From Bosea sp. BIWAKO-01 (GTDB lineage Bacteria; Pseudomonadota; Alphaproteobacteria; Rhizobiales; Beijerinckiaceae): a stretch of DNA of 64,000 nt. Location of the stretch: positions 1,240,001 through 1,304,000 of the forward strand of contig NZ_BCQA01000001.1 of assembly GCF_001748145.1 (NCBI RefSeq). Reading direction: 5' to 3'. This document shows, piece by piece, positions 1 to 8,801 of this stretch. The notes under the pieces were generated by a model that saw only the letters and a program-made list of their open reading frames with translations, made no database searches and had not been told where the DNA came from. Position 1 is the stretch's first letter; the number at the start of each line of letters is the position of its first letter. A program made the translations under genes and the position numbers.

Positions 1-42
1 GGCGATGGGGCGGTCGAGGGTGGCGGCGGTCTGAGCGGACAT
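1..42 (-). CDS. 5' end of an unidentified gene (partial)
   Basis: An ATG at 42 on the minus strand opens a frame that runs off the left edge, giving only 14 residues (MSAQTAATLDRPIA). A weak GGGA Shine-Dalgarno lies 6 to 9 nt upstream. The gene is divergent from the LysR regulator at 174, the usual place for the target of such a regulator. Too little remains to name a family. Confidence 0.5.
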   Translation of the reverse strand, partial: MSAQTAATLDRPIA

Positions 43-62
43 GGCGTGTCCCGGCGGCTTCT

Positions 63-142
63 GTTGCAATGCAACCTGATTTAGATCATCGTGTTTTGGC
101 AATAAACACTCACTGAGCTCATTCATTATTTCCATATGGAAA
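63..142. promoter_or_regulatory. Two palindromes in the LysR divergent promoter region
   Basis: The 131-bp divergent region holds GTTGCA-A-TGCAAC (63-75), an interrupted dyad of the kind LysR regulators bind, and a perfect 14-bp palindrome TTTCCATATGGAAA (129-142) 31 nt before the lysR start. Either could be the autoregulatory site. Assignment to the adjacent regulator rests on position only. Confidence 0.4.
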
Positions 143-173
143 CAATCGAAGAAGCGACCTGCTAGAGAAAGCC

Positions 174-1109
174 ATGGACCAGCTCAGCGCCATGCGCGCC
201 TTTGTCCGCGTCGTCGAAGCCGGAACCTTCACCCGTGCCGCCGATCTGCTCGACATGCCCAAGCCGACGGTGACCAAGCAGATCCAGCAGCTTGAATCGC
301 ATCTCCACGCCAAACTGCTCAACCGCACCACACGGCGCGTGACGGTAACGATGGACGGGGCGGCCTATTACGAGCGTGCGCTCAGGGTCCTGAACGAAAT
401 CGACGAACTGGACGGCAGCATGGCCTCGTCACAGGCCCGGCCGAGCGGGCGTCTGCGCGTCGACGTCAGCGCGCCGCTGGCCATGCGCGTCATCATACCG
501 AACCTGCCGGAATTCCATGCGCGCTACCCCGACATCCAGCTCGATCTCGGCCTCAGCGACCGGCCTGCCGATCTGCTGGCGGAGAATCTCGATTGCGCCG
601 TCCGGGCCGGCGAGATCAGCGACCAGAGCCTGATCGCCCGGCGCATCGGCGAGATGTATCTCGTGACCTGCGCCTCCCCCTCCTATGTCCAGCGCCATGG
701 CGAACCCCAGCATCCAACCGACCTCGAGGGCGATCATTTCATCGTCGGCTATCGCTATGCCGGAACCAGTCGTACAGCCCCCTTCACCTATGCCGACGGC
801 AAGGAAAGCCACGAGATCAGGGGACGCTTCGTCGTATCGCTGAACGAAGGTGCGGGTTACGTAGCTGCTGCGGTGGCGGGGCTCGGCGTCGTTCAGGCAC
901 CCACCTTCATGGTGCAGGAGGATATCGCCGCCGGCCGGCTCGTGCCGCTGCTGACGAACTGGTGCTCGACTCCCAAGCCGCTGCACATCGTCTACCCACC
1001 GAACCGTCATCTCAGCAACAAGGTGCGTGTCTTCGTCGACTGGCTGGCCGAGCTCTTCGCCAAGGACGATCTGATCCAGCGGCGCTCCAGCCTGCCGCAC
1101 TGCGCCTAG
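174..1109 (+). CDS. LysR-family transcriptional regulator
   Basis: This 311-residue protein has the standard LysR plan. A winged helix-turn-helix occupies residues 1-60 (AADLLDMPKPTVTKQIQQLE, then LNRTTRRV at the wing). A linker helix follows, and a periplasmic-binding-like effector domain covers about 90-295. Length is normal for the family. It is transcribed away from an unidentified partial gene at the left edge, which is its most likely target. It converges on the FAD oxidase downstream, from which a hairpin separates it. The effector cannot be deduced. Confidence 0.9.
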   Translation: MDQLSAMRAFVRVVEAGTFTRAADLLDMPKPTVTKQIQQLESHLHAKLLNRTTRRVTVTMDGAAYYERALRVLNEIDELDGSMASSQARPSGRLRVDVSAPLAMRVIIPNLPEFHARYPDIQLDLGLSDRPADLLAENLDCAVRAGEISDQSLIARRIGEMYLVTCASPSYVQRHGEPQHPTDLEGDHFIVGYRYAGTSRTAPFTYADGKESHEIRGRFVVSLNEGAGYVAAAVAGLGVVQAPTFMVQEDIAAGRLVPLLTNWCSTPKPLHIVYPPNRHLSNKVRVFVDWLAELFAKDDLIQRRSSLPHCA

Positions 1110-1182
1110 GACGCAAGGCACCGCTCCCGGACGCCGGCCCAGCCCCAGCGGAGAGCATCATTGAGCCATTGAGACGCACCAA

Positions 1183-1217
1183 GCCGCAGGGACACGATAC
1201 GTGTCGATCCCTGCGGC
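1183..1217. terminator. Hairpin between convergent lysR and FAD oxidase
   Basis: GCCGCAGGG (1183-1191) pairs perfectly with CCCTGCGGC (1209-1217). An inner GACACG/CGTGTC pairing extends it as an alternative. It sits between two convergent genes, so it may end both transcripts, but neither side has a good T tract. Confidence 0.45.
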
Positions 1218-1266
1218 CTGGCACGCCATCCCACCTCGCGCCCCAAGACTGTTCAGGCGACCGGGC

Positions 1267-2706
1267 TCATGCTGCCTGCGAGCTCGCCGTCGGCTTCACA
1301 TTCTGGTTCATGCGAAACAGGTTCGTCGGGTCGTAGCGCCGCTTCAGCTCGGCAAGGCGATGGTAGCTGCCGCCGTAGGCCGCCTGAACGCGGTCCATCT
1401 CGTCTGCCGGCATGAAGTTGATATAGGCCGTTCCGGCTGAATACGGCCTGGCGGCATCGAAGAGCGCGCGCGCCCAGCCGATACAGGCCTGGTCCATGCC
1501 CTGTTCGCGCCAGCGCGCGTGAACATTCATGACGAAATGGGAGCTGCGCTGCGGAAAGGCGGTCGCATCCGCCGCAACGCGGCCGGCCGCTCCACCGACA
1601 TGGCCGATGAAGATCTCGCATTCCGGCCCAGGCAGGCGACGCACCGCGCCAACCAGGATCCTGATCGTCGCGTCGGAGAGTTCGGTGAAGTCGTGGCTCT
1701 TCCAGTAGTTGCGGGCACCGGGAGTGAGCAACGGGTCGAAGGCCTGTTGCCACGCCGCGAAAGGTGCAGGTCCCACCACGTCGGCGATCGGCTTTCCGAT
1801 GGAGCGCAGCCTGGCGGTCGCTTTCTGGCCTTCGGCGATGTCGCCGCAGTAGCACATCGCGAGGACCAGAACTTCCTTGCCATGCCACTCGGCCGGCAGG
1901 AACGGCAGAGGCGGCGCTTGCCGCATCACGACCCAACAGGTCAGCTCATCGGGCGCCACTTCAAGCGCCTGACGATATTCCTTCAGAACCGTCTCGGCAT
2001 CATCGAACGGATGCACGACCAGGCCTGCCAGGACCTCCGGGCCCAGCTTGTGAAGCCGAAATTCGAAGGAGGTAACCACCCCGAAATTTCCGCCGCCGCC
2101 ACGCAGTGCCCAGAACAGGTCGGGATTTTCCGACTGGCTTGCGCGCCTGAGTTCGCCATCGGCCGTCACCACCTCGACCGAGAGAAGATTGTCCACGGTC
2201 AGACCGAACTTCCTCGTGATCCAGCCAAAGCCCCCACCCAGCGTCAGCCCAGCGATGCCCGTCGTCGAATTGATGCCCGTCGGCACCGCCAGACCGAAGG
2301 CCTGCGTTTCCTTGTCGACATCTGCAAGGATTGCGCCCGGCTCGACCCAGGCGCGCTGCGATGCTGCGTCGACTCGGACCGATTTCATCGATGACAGGTC
2401 GATCATCAGGCCGCCGTCGCAGACGGCGTTTCCGGCAATGCCATGCCCGCCGCCACGCACCGAGACGAGCAGCCCGTTGTCCCGCGCAAATCGCACGGCA
2501 CTGACGACATCGGCAGCCACCGCACAGCGTATGATCAGGCCGGGCCGGCGATCGACCATCCCATTCCAGATCGCGCGCGCATCATCATAGGCTGCATCCG
2601 TCTCGTCGAGCAGGCTTCCCTGAAGCTGCGCGGCGAACGCCTCGATGGCCGAGGCGCTGATCGTCTTCTTTCCGGCTGCCAGTGTGGTGAGGCTGTGGGC
2701 TCGCAT
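1267..2706 (-). CDS. FAD-linked oxidase, berberine-bridge-enzyme type
   Basis: The 479-residue protein has an N-terminal FAD-binding-4 (VAO/PCMH) fold and a C-terminal BBE segment. RGGGHG at about 84-89 carries the histidine that in this family is covalently attached to the flavin 8-alpha carbon. LGGGFG at about 156-161 is the second flavin loop, and it lacks the cysteine found in bicovalent members, so only one link is expected. YDPTNLFRMNQN near 455-466 is the BBE signature. Such enzymes oxidise alcohols, sugars or alkaloid-like substrates with oxygen; the substrate here is unknown. No signal peptide is evident. A CRP-like dyad lies 76-91 bp upstream. Confidence 0.85.
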   Translation of the reverse strand: MRAHSLTTLAAGKKTISASAIEAFAAQLQGSLLDETDAAYDDARAIWNGMVDRRPGLIIRCAVAADVVSAVRFARDNGLLVSVRGGGHGIAGNAVCDGGLMIDLSSMKSVRVDAASQRAWVEPGAILADVDKETQAFGLAVPTGINSTTGIAGLTLGGGFGWITRKFGLTVDNLLSVEVVTADGELRRASQSENPDLFWALRGGGGNFGVVTSFEFRLHKLGPEVLAGLVVHPFDDAETVLKEYRQALEVAPDELTCWVVMRQAPPLPFLPAEWHGKEVLVLAMCYCGDIAEGQKATARLRSIGKPIADVVGPAPFAAWQQAFDPLLTPGARNYWKSHDFTELSDATIRILVGAVRRLPGPECEIFIGHVGGAAGRVAADATAFPQRSSHFVMNVHARWREQGMDQACIGWARALFDAARPYSAGTAYINFMPADEMDRVQAAYGGSYHRLAELKRRYDPTNLFRMNQNVKPTASSQAA

Positions 2707-2781
2707 GGTCGCTCCTCCCGAATGGGTGATGAACGCTTAGCCCCCGCCGGGAGAGTTCTGCGCCGGCGCCCGGCCGCATTC

Positions 2782-2797
2782 AGTGATCCAGATCACA
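2782..2797. promoter_or_regulatory. CRP/FNR-like dyad upstream of the FAD oxidase
   Basis: AGTGATCCAGATCACA is an almost perfect dyad. On the minus strand it reads TGTGA-N6-TCAC, matching the CRP half-sites. It overlaps the last codons of the TetR gene and lies 76-91 bp upstream of the FAD oxidase start, a plausible activator position. Which CRP/FNR-family protein would bind is unknown. Confidence 0.4.
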
Positions 2798-3527
2798 GAG
2801 GCCCGGGCTTCGACACCTCACCCGATGGACTCTTGAAATGGCGATCGTCCTCCCGCGCATCAAGCTCCGCCGCCACCGCAGCGATGCCGCCAAAGGCGAA
2901 ACGCTGGAAATGGGCGACCATCTCGTCGACGGCGCCGCGATCCGATGCCAGGTCGGGAAAGATCTGCGCGAGGACCTGGCGGTTGCCGACGAGCATCACC
3001 ACGAAGGGCGCAATGACCGTGAGACAGCACCGGGCAACGACGGGGTGATCATGCGGCACTCCCAGGATTTCGCCGACGATCCCGGTGACGATGCGCTTCT
3101 TCGGGAGAATCTCCCGATCCCTCAGCACGGCGAAGGCGGGTGACGGAGCCAGCACCTCACGGCTCAGGACCCGCAAGGACCAGCTCGAGGAAGCCGGCCC
3201 CATGATCGTGCGGACGACGAGACCGATCAGGGTGCGAAGCTTGTCCTCCGGAGCCTCCGGCGCCTGTGCCAGCTTGAGCAGCCGATCATAGGTCAGCAGG
3301 CGGCGATGCGCCTCGACCAGTACCTCGGCATAGAGCCCGTCGATGCCGCCATAATAGTAATTCACGGCCGCAGAATTACTGCCCGCCCGCTCGGCGATCT
3401 CCTTGCCCGTGGCGCGATCAAAGCCCTTTTCCGCAAAGACCTCTCCGGCCGCATCGAGTATCTGAGCCTTGGTGGCCGCACCATCCTCGCGGCGGCCGGG
3501 CTGTTTTCGAGGAGTCGCTCGTTTCAT
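2793..3527 (-). CDS. cecR: TetR-family repressor, CecR (YbiH)-like
   Basis: The 244-residue protein begins with a basic stretch and then a TetR helix-turn-helix (about 18-65; GKEIAERAGSNSAAVNYYYG). It has the long C-terminal domain of the CerR/DUF1956 subgroup. It is divergent from a four-gene exporter operon whose order matches E. coli ybhGFSR, and E. coli CecR (YbiH) is encoded next to and controls that operon. By analogy it should repress ybhG-ybhR and respond to a drug-like ligand. The intergenic palindrome at 3567-3578 is the candidate operator. The family is clear; orthology is inferred from context. Confidence 0.8.
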   Translation of the reverse strand: MKRATPRKQPGRREDGAATKAQILDAAGEVFAEKGFDRATGKEIAERAGSNSAAVNYYYGGIDGLYAEVLVEAHRRLLTYDRLLKLAQAPEAPEDKLRTLIGLVVRTIMGPASSSWSLRVLSREVLAPSPAFAVLRDREILPKKRIVTGIVGEILGVPHDHPVVARCCLTVIAPFVVMLVGNRQVLAQIFPDLASDRGAVDEMVAHFQRFAFGGIAAVAAELDAREDDRHFKSPSGEVSKPGPL

Positions 3528-3566
3528 GAACGGAGCTTAACGCCCATCAAGAAATTTTGAAAGATG

Positions 3567-3578
3567 GAATTTAAATTC
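3567..3578. promoter_or_regulatory. Candidate CecR operator
   Basis: GAATTTAAATTC is a perfect 12-bp palindrome in the 90-bp region between the divergent TetR gene and ybhG. It lies 4 bp upstream of the ybhG -35 hexamer. Position suggests the repressor site. Only one copy is seen. Confidence 0.45.
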
Positions 3579-3582
3579 TAAT

Positions 3583-3610
3583 TTGACATGCTGCGCGACG
3601 CGCCTATCCT
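3583..3610 (+). promoter_or_regulatory. Sigma-70-type promoter of ybhG
   Basis: TTGACA (3583-3588), a 16-bp spacer and TATCCT (3605-3610) make a good housekeeping promoter. The predicted start point falls at about 3616-3618, on or next to the ATG at 3618, so the transcript would be leaderless or nearly so. Confidence 0.5.
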
Positions 3611-3617
3611 TTAGGGC

Positions 3618-4652
3618 ATGAGCAAGGCACCCCGCATACTGGCTGTCATCGCCCTCGTCGGGGCGGCTGGCGCCTGGTGGTATGGCCACCGTCCCGCCGA
3701 GACGACCGAGTTGGTCCTCTACGGCAATGTCGACCTCAGGCAGGCCTCGCTGGCCTTCAATGGCAGCGAACGCATCGCGGCGATCCTTGTCGAAGAGGGC
3801 AATGTCGTTCGCAGCGGGCAGGTCCTCGCGAAACTGGATACGAGCCGACTGCAACCGCAGATCGACCAGATGGAAGCGACAGTCGGAGCCCAGAAGGCCG
3901 CACTCGATCGGTTGCGCAACGGTAGCCGCCCCGAGGAAATCGCCCAGGCCCGCGCCAACCTGGAATCGGCCAGGGCGGATTTGGTCAACGCCGCTGCGCA
4001 ATATGAGCGGCGGCGCGCCTTGTCCGCGAATGTCGTCAGCCAGCAGGATCTCGATGCCGCCAAGGCGCTTGCCGAGACCTCCAAGGCAAAACTCGATGTC
4101 GCAAAGAGTGCGCTCGACCTCACTCTCGCCGGCCCACGCTCGGAGGACATCGCGCAGGCTGACGCCCAGCTACGGGGCAGCCAGGCGCAGCTTGCGCTCG
4201 CCCGGCGCCAATTGGTCGATGCGCAGCTGCTTGCTCCCTTCGATGGCGTGGTTCGCTCGCGGCTGATGGAACCCGGCGAGATGGCCTCGCCCAGCCGCCC
4301 GGTGCTTTCCCTGGCGATGACCGGCACGAAATGGGTGCGGACCTATGTGGCTGAGCCGAAGCTCGGGCAGGTTCGTTCCGGCATGCGGATGCAGGTCACC
4401 ACGGACAGCTTTCCGAACCAGCCGCTCGAAGGCTGGATCGGCTTCATCTCACCCGTTGCCGAGTTCACGCCGAAGACCGTGCAGACCGAGGACCTGCGCA
4501 CCAGCCTCGTCTACGAAATGCGTGTCTTCGTCGAGGACCCCCAGGACAGGTTGCGTCTTGGCATGCCGGCCACCGTCAGGCTGCTGCCGGGCACTGAGGC
4601 TGCAGTCGCCAACCGCGCTGCCGCGCCCGAGACCGGGAAGGCCGAGCCATGA
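3618..4652 (+). CDS. ybhG: HlyD/membrane-fusion adaptor, YbhG-like
   Basis: The 344-residue periplasmic adaptor has one N-terminal membrane segment (about 5-22). A split biotinyl-lipoyl domain lies at about 32-75 and 200-215. An alpha-helical hairpin spans about 75-190, and a beta-barrel domain follows. Length and order match E. coli YbhG. It links the inner-membrane ABC-2 pump to the outer membrane. It is first in an operon and overlaps ybhF by ATGA. No in-frame ATG lies just downstream, so 3618 is the likely start even though the promoter -10 almost touches it. Confidence 0.85.
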   Translation: MSKAPRILAVIALVGAAGAWWYGHRPAETTELVLYGNVDLRQASLAFNGSERIAAILVEEGNVVRSGQVLAKLDTSRLQPQIDQMEATVGAQKAALDRLRNGSRPEEIAQARANLESARADLVNAAAQYERRRALSANVVSQQDLDAAKALAETSKAKLDVAKSALDLTLAGPRSEDIAQADAQLRGSQAQLALARRQLVDAQLLAPFDGVVRSRLMEPGEMASPSRPVLSLAMTGTKWVRTYVAEPKLGQVRSGMRMQVTTDSFPNQPLEGWIGFISPVAEFTPKTVQTEDLRTSLVYEMRVFVEDPQDRLRLGMPATVRLLPGTEAAVANRAAAPETGKAEP

Positions 4653-6421
4653 CCCCGGCCGCGCCCGCCTCACCCGTCACGGCGCGGACCCTCCACAAGA
4701 CGTTCCGCCGTGCGACCGGCGAAACCGTCAAGGCGCTCGACGATGTCTCCTTCGAGGCCGGGGGCGGCACGCTGACCGCCCTCGTCGGCCCCGACGGTGC
4801 CGGCAAGACAACATTGCTGCGCCTGATAGCCGGGTTGATGAAACCCGATGAGGGTATGCTCGAGGTTCTCGGCATTGTCGTTGCGGACGATCCCCAGGCC
4901 GTCCAGGACCGCATCGGCTACATGCCGCAGAAATTCGGGCTCTATGAGGATCTGAGCGTCCAGGAAAACCTCGATCTCTATGCCGATCTGCACGGCGTCA
5001 GCGCCGACCAGCGCAAGCAGATCTATCCTCGCCTCTTCGAGATGACCCAGCTCGGACGCTTTCGCGAGCGGCTGGCCGGAAAGCTGTCCGGCGGCATGAA
5101 GCAGAAGCTGGGGCTCGCCTGCACCCTCGTCCGCGCTCCCGAACTGCTGGTGCTGGACGAGCCGACTGTCGGCGTCGACCCACTGTCGCGGCGTGAACTT
5201 TGGGCGATCGTACTCAAGCTGGTGCACGAGGACGGTCTCACCGTGATCGTCAGCACCTCCTATCTCGACGAGGCCGAGCTCTGCGACCATGCCGTCGTCA
5301 TGCATGCCGGCAAGATGCTGGCGCAGGGCACGCCGAGCGAGATCACAGCGAAGGCTGAAGGCCGCACCTTCATCATCGAGACGCCCGAGGGAATGCCGGC
5401 ACGTTCGCTGCAGGCACGGTTGTTTCAGCAGGACGGCGTCATCGATGCCGTGCCCGAAGCCGGGCAAGTGCGCGTCGTGCTTGCCGCTCCGAGCGGAACC
5501 GGCGCCCTGCCCCTCGGCGACGGCACGCTTCGGCATCGCCGCGTGCCGCCGCGTTTCGAGGACGGCTTCATGGTGCTGTTTGCCGCCGTCGCGGAGCGCA
5601 CACGCACCAGTGCCGTGACGCTCGGCCAGCCCACCTCCCCGGGTTCCGGCGCCATGGCGGTCGAGGTCCAGGACCTCGTCCGCACCTTCGGCGATTTCAC
5701 CGCTGTCGATCATGTCAGCTTCCAGGTGCGAAGCGGCGAAATCTACGGGCTTCTCGGCCCCAATGGCGCCGGCAAGAGCACAACGTTCCGGATGCTCTGC
5801 GGGCTGCTGCCGGCCTCGCACGGCACGCTGCGTGTCGCCGGCGCGGATTTGCGGACATCGCGCGCGGAAGCACGGCGCAGGCTTGGCTATGTCGCCCAGA
5901 AATTCTCACTCTACGGCCAGCTGAGCGTCGACGAGAATCTCGATTTCTTCGCCAGCGCCTATGGGCTGCGTGGCCGGCGCAAGGCCGACAGGATCGCCTG
6001 GGCGAAGCAGCAATTCGAGCTCGACAGCTTCTCCCGGCTGCCGAGCGGGCAATTGCCCGGCGGCTTCAAGCAGCGCCTCGCGATGGGGACCGCCCTGCTG
6101 CACGAGCCGGACATCCTCTTTCTCGATGAGGCGACAAGTGGCGCCGATCCGATTGCGCGACGCGAGTTCTGGGGGCGGATCACCGCGCTCTCCGAGCAGG
6201 GCGTCACCGTGATCGTGACCACGCATTTCATGGAGGAAGCAGAGTATTGCGACCGGATCATCATCCTCGATGCCGGGCGCAGCCTGGCGGAGGGCACACC
6301 GGCCGAGATCAGGGCCCATGCCACGGCCCAGGACGGACGCCAGCCAACGATGGAAGATGCCTTCATCGCCATTATCGAGAGATCGCGTGACGGGCCTGCC
6401 GAGCAGAGGCCAGCAGCATGA
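4649..6421 (+). CDS. ybhF: ABC exporter ATPase with two nucleotide-binding domains, YbhF-like
   Basis: Two ABC ATPase domains are fused in 590 residues. Domain 1 has Walker A GPDGAGKTT (47-55), signature LSGGM (146-150) and Walker B LLVLDEP (166-172). Domain 2 has Walker A GPNGAGKST (370-378), a degenerate signature LPGGFKQR (469-476) and Walker B LFLDEA (about 490-495). E. coli YbhF also has an Asp in its first Walker A and a non-canonical second signature. The protein powers the YbhS/YbhR permease pair. It overlaps both neighbours by ATGA, so translation is probably coupled. Confidence 0.88.
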   Translation: MTPAAPASPVTARTLHKTFRRATGETVKALDDVSFEAGGGTLTALVGPDGAGKTTLLRLIAGLMKPDEGMLEVLGIVVADDPQAVQDRIGYMPQKFGLYEDLSVQENLDLYADLHGVSADQRKQIYPRLFEMTQLGRFRERLAGKLSGGMKQKLGLACTLVRAPELLVLDEPTVGVDPLSRRELWAIVLKLVHEDGLTVIVSTSYLDEAELCDHAVVMHAGKMLAQGTPSEITAKAEGRTFIIETPEGMPARSLQARLFQQDGVIDAVPEAGQVRVVLAAPSGTGALPLGDGTLRHRRVPPRFEDGFMVLFAAVAERTRTSAVTLGQPTSPGSGAMAVEVQDLVRTFGDFTAVDHVSFQVRSGEIYGLLGPNGAGKSTTFRMLCGLLPASHGTLRVAGADLRTSRAEARRRLGYVAQKFSLYGQLSVDENLDFFASAYGLRGRRKADRIAWAKQQFELDSFSRLPSGQLPGGFKQRLAMGTALLHEPDILFLDEATSGADPIARREFWGRITALSEQGVTVIVTTHFMEEAEYCDRIIILDAGRSLAEGTPAEIRAHATAQDGRQPTMEDAFIAIIERSRDGPAEQRPAA

Positions 6422-7563
6422 CCGCGGCAACTCCACAAACCGGCGGAATGGCAAGGCTACGCCGCATCGTGGCGCTGATCCGAAAGGAAGGCTGGCAGGT
6501 CGTGCGCGATCCGAGCAGCATCGCGATCGGCGTGATCATGCCGATGCTGCTGCTCGTGCTCTTCGGCTACGGGCTTTCCTTCGACGTCAAGAACGTACCG
6601 GTCGCGATCGTGATGGAGGACATCTCGGCCGAGGCGCGCGGCGTGGCGTCGAGCTTCGAACTCTCCGACTATTTCAACGCGGTGCAGGTCAAGACCATGG
6701 CCGAGGCCGAGCGGATGATGCTCGAGAAGCGCGTCAACGCCATCGTCCGTATCCCGCCCGATTTCGCGCGCCGGATGGAGCAGGGCACAGCCGAGATCCA
6801 GGTGCTCGTCCATGGCACCGACGCCAATACCGCCCGCATCTCGCTCGGCTACGCTCAGGGAGCGGTTGCGACCTGGATGGCGCGCGAGGCCGCGATGGGC
6901 CGCATCATCGCCGGTCCGCCAGTTTCGATCGAGAGCCGGCTTTGGTTCAACGACGCCAATAACAGCAGCTACTTCCTGGTTCCCGGCCTGATCGTGCTCG
7001 TGATGACGCTGATCGGTGCGCTGCTCACCGCGCTTGTCGTCGCACGAGAATGGGAGCGCGGAACCTTCGAGGCGCTGTTCGTCACGCCGGTACGCCCCGG
7101 CGAAATCCTGCTCGGCAAGACCGTGCCCTATTTCATCCTCGGCATGATCGGGCTCGCTCTGTCTATCCTCGGCGCCAAGCTGCTCTTCGGCGTGCCGATC
7201 CGGGGTTCGCTCTGGCTGCTGGTTGCCGCATCGATGCTCTATCTGATCGTCGCGCTCGGCATCGGCTTGCTGATCTCCTCGCTGACCAGGAGCCAGTTCG
7301 TCGCGAGCCAGATCACAATCATCGCCACCTTTCTCCCGGCGATGATGCTGTCCGGCTTCATGTTCGACATCCGCAGCATGCCGGCAGCCATCCAGGTGAT
7401 CACGCATATCTTCCCGGCGCGCTATTTCGTCAGCGTGCTGCAGACCCTGTTCCTCGCCGGGGACATCTGGCCGGTGATCCTGCCGAATGCAGCGGTGCTG
7501 GCCGTCATGGCCGCGGTGCTGATCGCGCTTGCGATCCGCGCGACGCGCAAGACCATCGGGTGA
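6418..7563 (+). CDS. ybhS: ABC-2 permease, YbhS-like
   Basis: The 381-residue inner-membrane protein has one N-terminal transmembrane helix (about 35-53). A large extracytoplasmic domain (about 54-185) follows, then five C-terminal helices. ATGA overlap with ybhF and a homologous permease directly downstream point to a YbhS/YbhR heterodimer. In E. coli the system exports cations and drugs; the substrate here is inferred. Confidence 0.85.
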   Translation: MTAATPQTGGMARLRRIVALIRKEGWQVVRDPSSIAIGVIMPMLLLVLFGYGLSFDVKNVPVAIVMEDISAEARGVASSFELSDYFNAVQVKTMAEAERMMLEKRVNAIVRIPPDFARRMEQGTAEIQVLVHGTDANTARISLGYAQGAVATWMAREAAMGRIIAGPPVSIESRLWFNDANNSSYFLVPGLIVLVMTLIGALLTALVVAREWERGTFEALFVTPVRPGEILLGKTVPYFILGMIGLALSILGAKLLFGVPIRGSLWLLVAASMLYLIVALGIGLLISSLTRSQFVASQITIIATFLPAMMLSGFMFDIRSMPAAIQVITHIFPARYFVSVLQTLFLAGDIWPVILPNAAVLAVMAAVLIALAIRATRKTIG

Positions 7564-7570
7564 GGTGGCC

Positions 7571-8689
7571 ATGCTCGACACGCTGCTGCGCATTCTCGCT
7601 CTGATCCGCAAGGAACTGCTCGCGATCCTGAAGGATCCGAAGAGCCGCATCTCCCTGATCGCCCCGCCCGTTCTGCAGTGCCTGATCTTCGGTTATGCCG
7701 CGACCTATGACCTCAACAATGTGCCCTATGCGCTGCTCGACCACGACCGCAGCGCAGTCTCGCGGGCGCTGATCGCGCGCCTGGACGGTTCCGGCACCTT
7801 CACGCGCGTCGCCACGCTCGACGTCGAGCGCCAGATCGCCGACATCATCAACGACCAGCGCGCCTTGCTGGTGATCACCATTCCCGACGATTTCGAGCGC
7901 GGTCTGCAGGCCGGGGCGGCGCCCGCCGTGCAAGTCATCGCCGACGGGCGTAATTCCAACACTGCGGGCACCGCGCAAGCCTATGTCAGCCAGATCGTCA
8001 CCGGCTTCGCAGCCGACTGGCAGAATTCACAGGGCCAGCCCGGCCCACCCGTTCGGATGACCACACGGGCCTGGTACAACCCCACCCTCGAGACGCGCTG
8101 GTACATGGTTCCGGCCCTGATCGGCACAATCACCATGATGATGACGATGATGCTGACCGCGATGTCGGTGGCGCGCGAGCGCGAGGAAGGCACGTTCGAT
8201 CAACTGCTGGTGACGCCGTTCCGGCCCTCGGAGATCATGGTCGGCAAGGCCGTCCCCGCCATGATGATCGGGCTCACCCAGTCGACGCTGATCCTGCTGG
8301 TGGCGCAGCTCTGGTTCCAGATCCCGTTCTCCGGCAGTTTCGCTATGCTCTATCTCGGCCTCTTCCTGTTCCTCGCGGCATCGGTCGGGATCGGCCTCTT
8401 CATCTCGTCCATCGCGAGTAATATGCAGCAGGCGATGATCGGCTCCTTCGTCCTGCTGATGCCCTTCATGCTGCTCTCGGGCCTGACGGCGCCGATCGGC
8501 AACATGCCCGAGATCCTGCAGTACTTCACCCTGATCAATCCGCTGCGCTACGCCATCAGCATCACGCATCAGATCTATCTGGAGGGCGCCGGAATCAGGC
8601 AGCTCTTGCCGGAGATGCTGGCGCTCGTCGCCATTGCCGCCGTGACACTGCCCTTCGCCGCCTGGATGTTCAGGAACCGGCTCGTCTGA
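7571..8689 (+). CDS. ybhR: ABC-2 permease, YbhR-like
   Basis: The 372-residue partner of the preceding permease has the same plan of one helix, a periplasmic domain and five helices. I chose the ATG at 7571 because GAGGTGG stands directly before it and the protein then begins MLDTLLRILALIRKEL, aligning with its paralogue. An in-frame start at 7529 would add 14 arginine-rich residues overlapping ybhS and is unlikely. It is last in the exporter operon; a REP-like palindrome and a hairpin follow. Confidence 0.85.
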   Translation: MLDTLLRILALIRKELLAILKDPKSRISLIAPPVLQCLIFGYAATYDLNNVPYALLDHDRSAVSRALIARLDGSGTFTRVATLDVERQIADIINDQRALLVITIPDDFERGLQAGAAPAVQVIADGRNSNTAGTAQAYVSQIVTGFAADWQNSQGQPGPPVRMTTRAWYNPTLETRWYMVPALIGTITMMMTMMLTAMSVAREREEGTFDQLLVTPFRPSEIMVGKAVPAMMIGLTQSTLILLVAQLWFQIPFSGSFAMLYLGLFLFLAASVGIGLFISSIASNMQQAMIGSFVLLMPFMLLSGLTAPIGNMPEILQYFTLINPLRYAISITHQIYLEGAGIRQLLPEMLALVAIAAVTLPFAAWMFRNRLV

Positions 8690-8704
8690 GCCGATGGCGC
8701 CAAG

Positions 8705-8749
8705 GCATCCGCCCGGAAAGTGGATCGCGGTTTTCGGGGACGCCGATGC
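8705..8749 (-). repeat. Dispersed REP-like palindrome, copy 1
   Basis: Read on the minus strand this 45-nt element starts GCATCGGCGTCCCCGAAAAC and ends CGGGCGGATGC. The copy at 55993-56038 matches along its whole length with a few substitutions: GCATCGGC, CCCGAAA, CCGC, TCCACTTT, GGG and GATGC are shared. The ends pair (GCATC/GATGC), so it folds. It looks like the intergenic palindromes abundant in Rhizobiales genomes. Confidence 0.65.
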
Positions 8750-8764
8750 AATCGGAGAAGATCG

Positions 8765-8801
8765 GATCCTCGCGCCGGATATGATGTCCGGTCGGAGGAT
8801 C
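8765..8801. terminator. Hairpin between ybhR and nagA
   Basis: GATCCTC (8765-8771) pairs with GAGGATC (8795-8801), and inside it CCGGA (8775-8779) pairs with TCCGG (8787-8791). It abuts the nagA stop codon and lies between convergent operons, so it may end both. No T tract is visible. Confidence 0.45.

Noticed and set aside
4649..6421. YbhF-type ATPase as the missing motor of the recycling importer
   Set aside because: It is a double-domain ATPase of the ABC-2 export class, coupled to its own permeases; it would not serve a Dpp-type importer.
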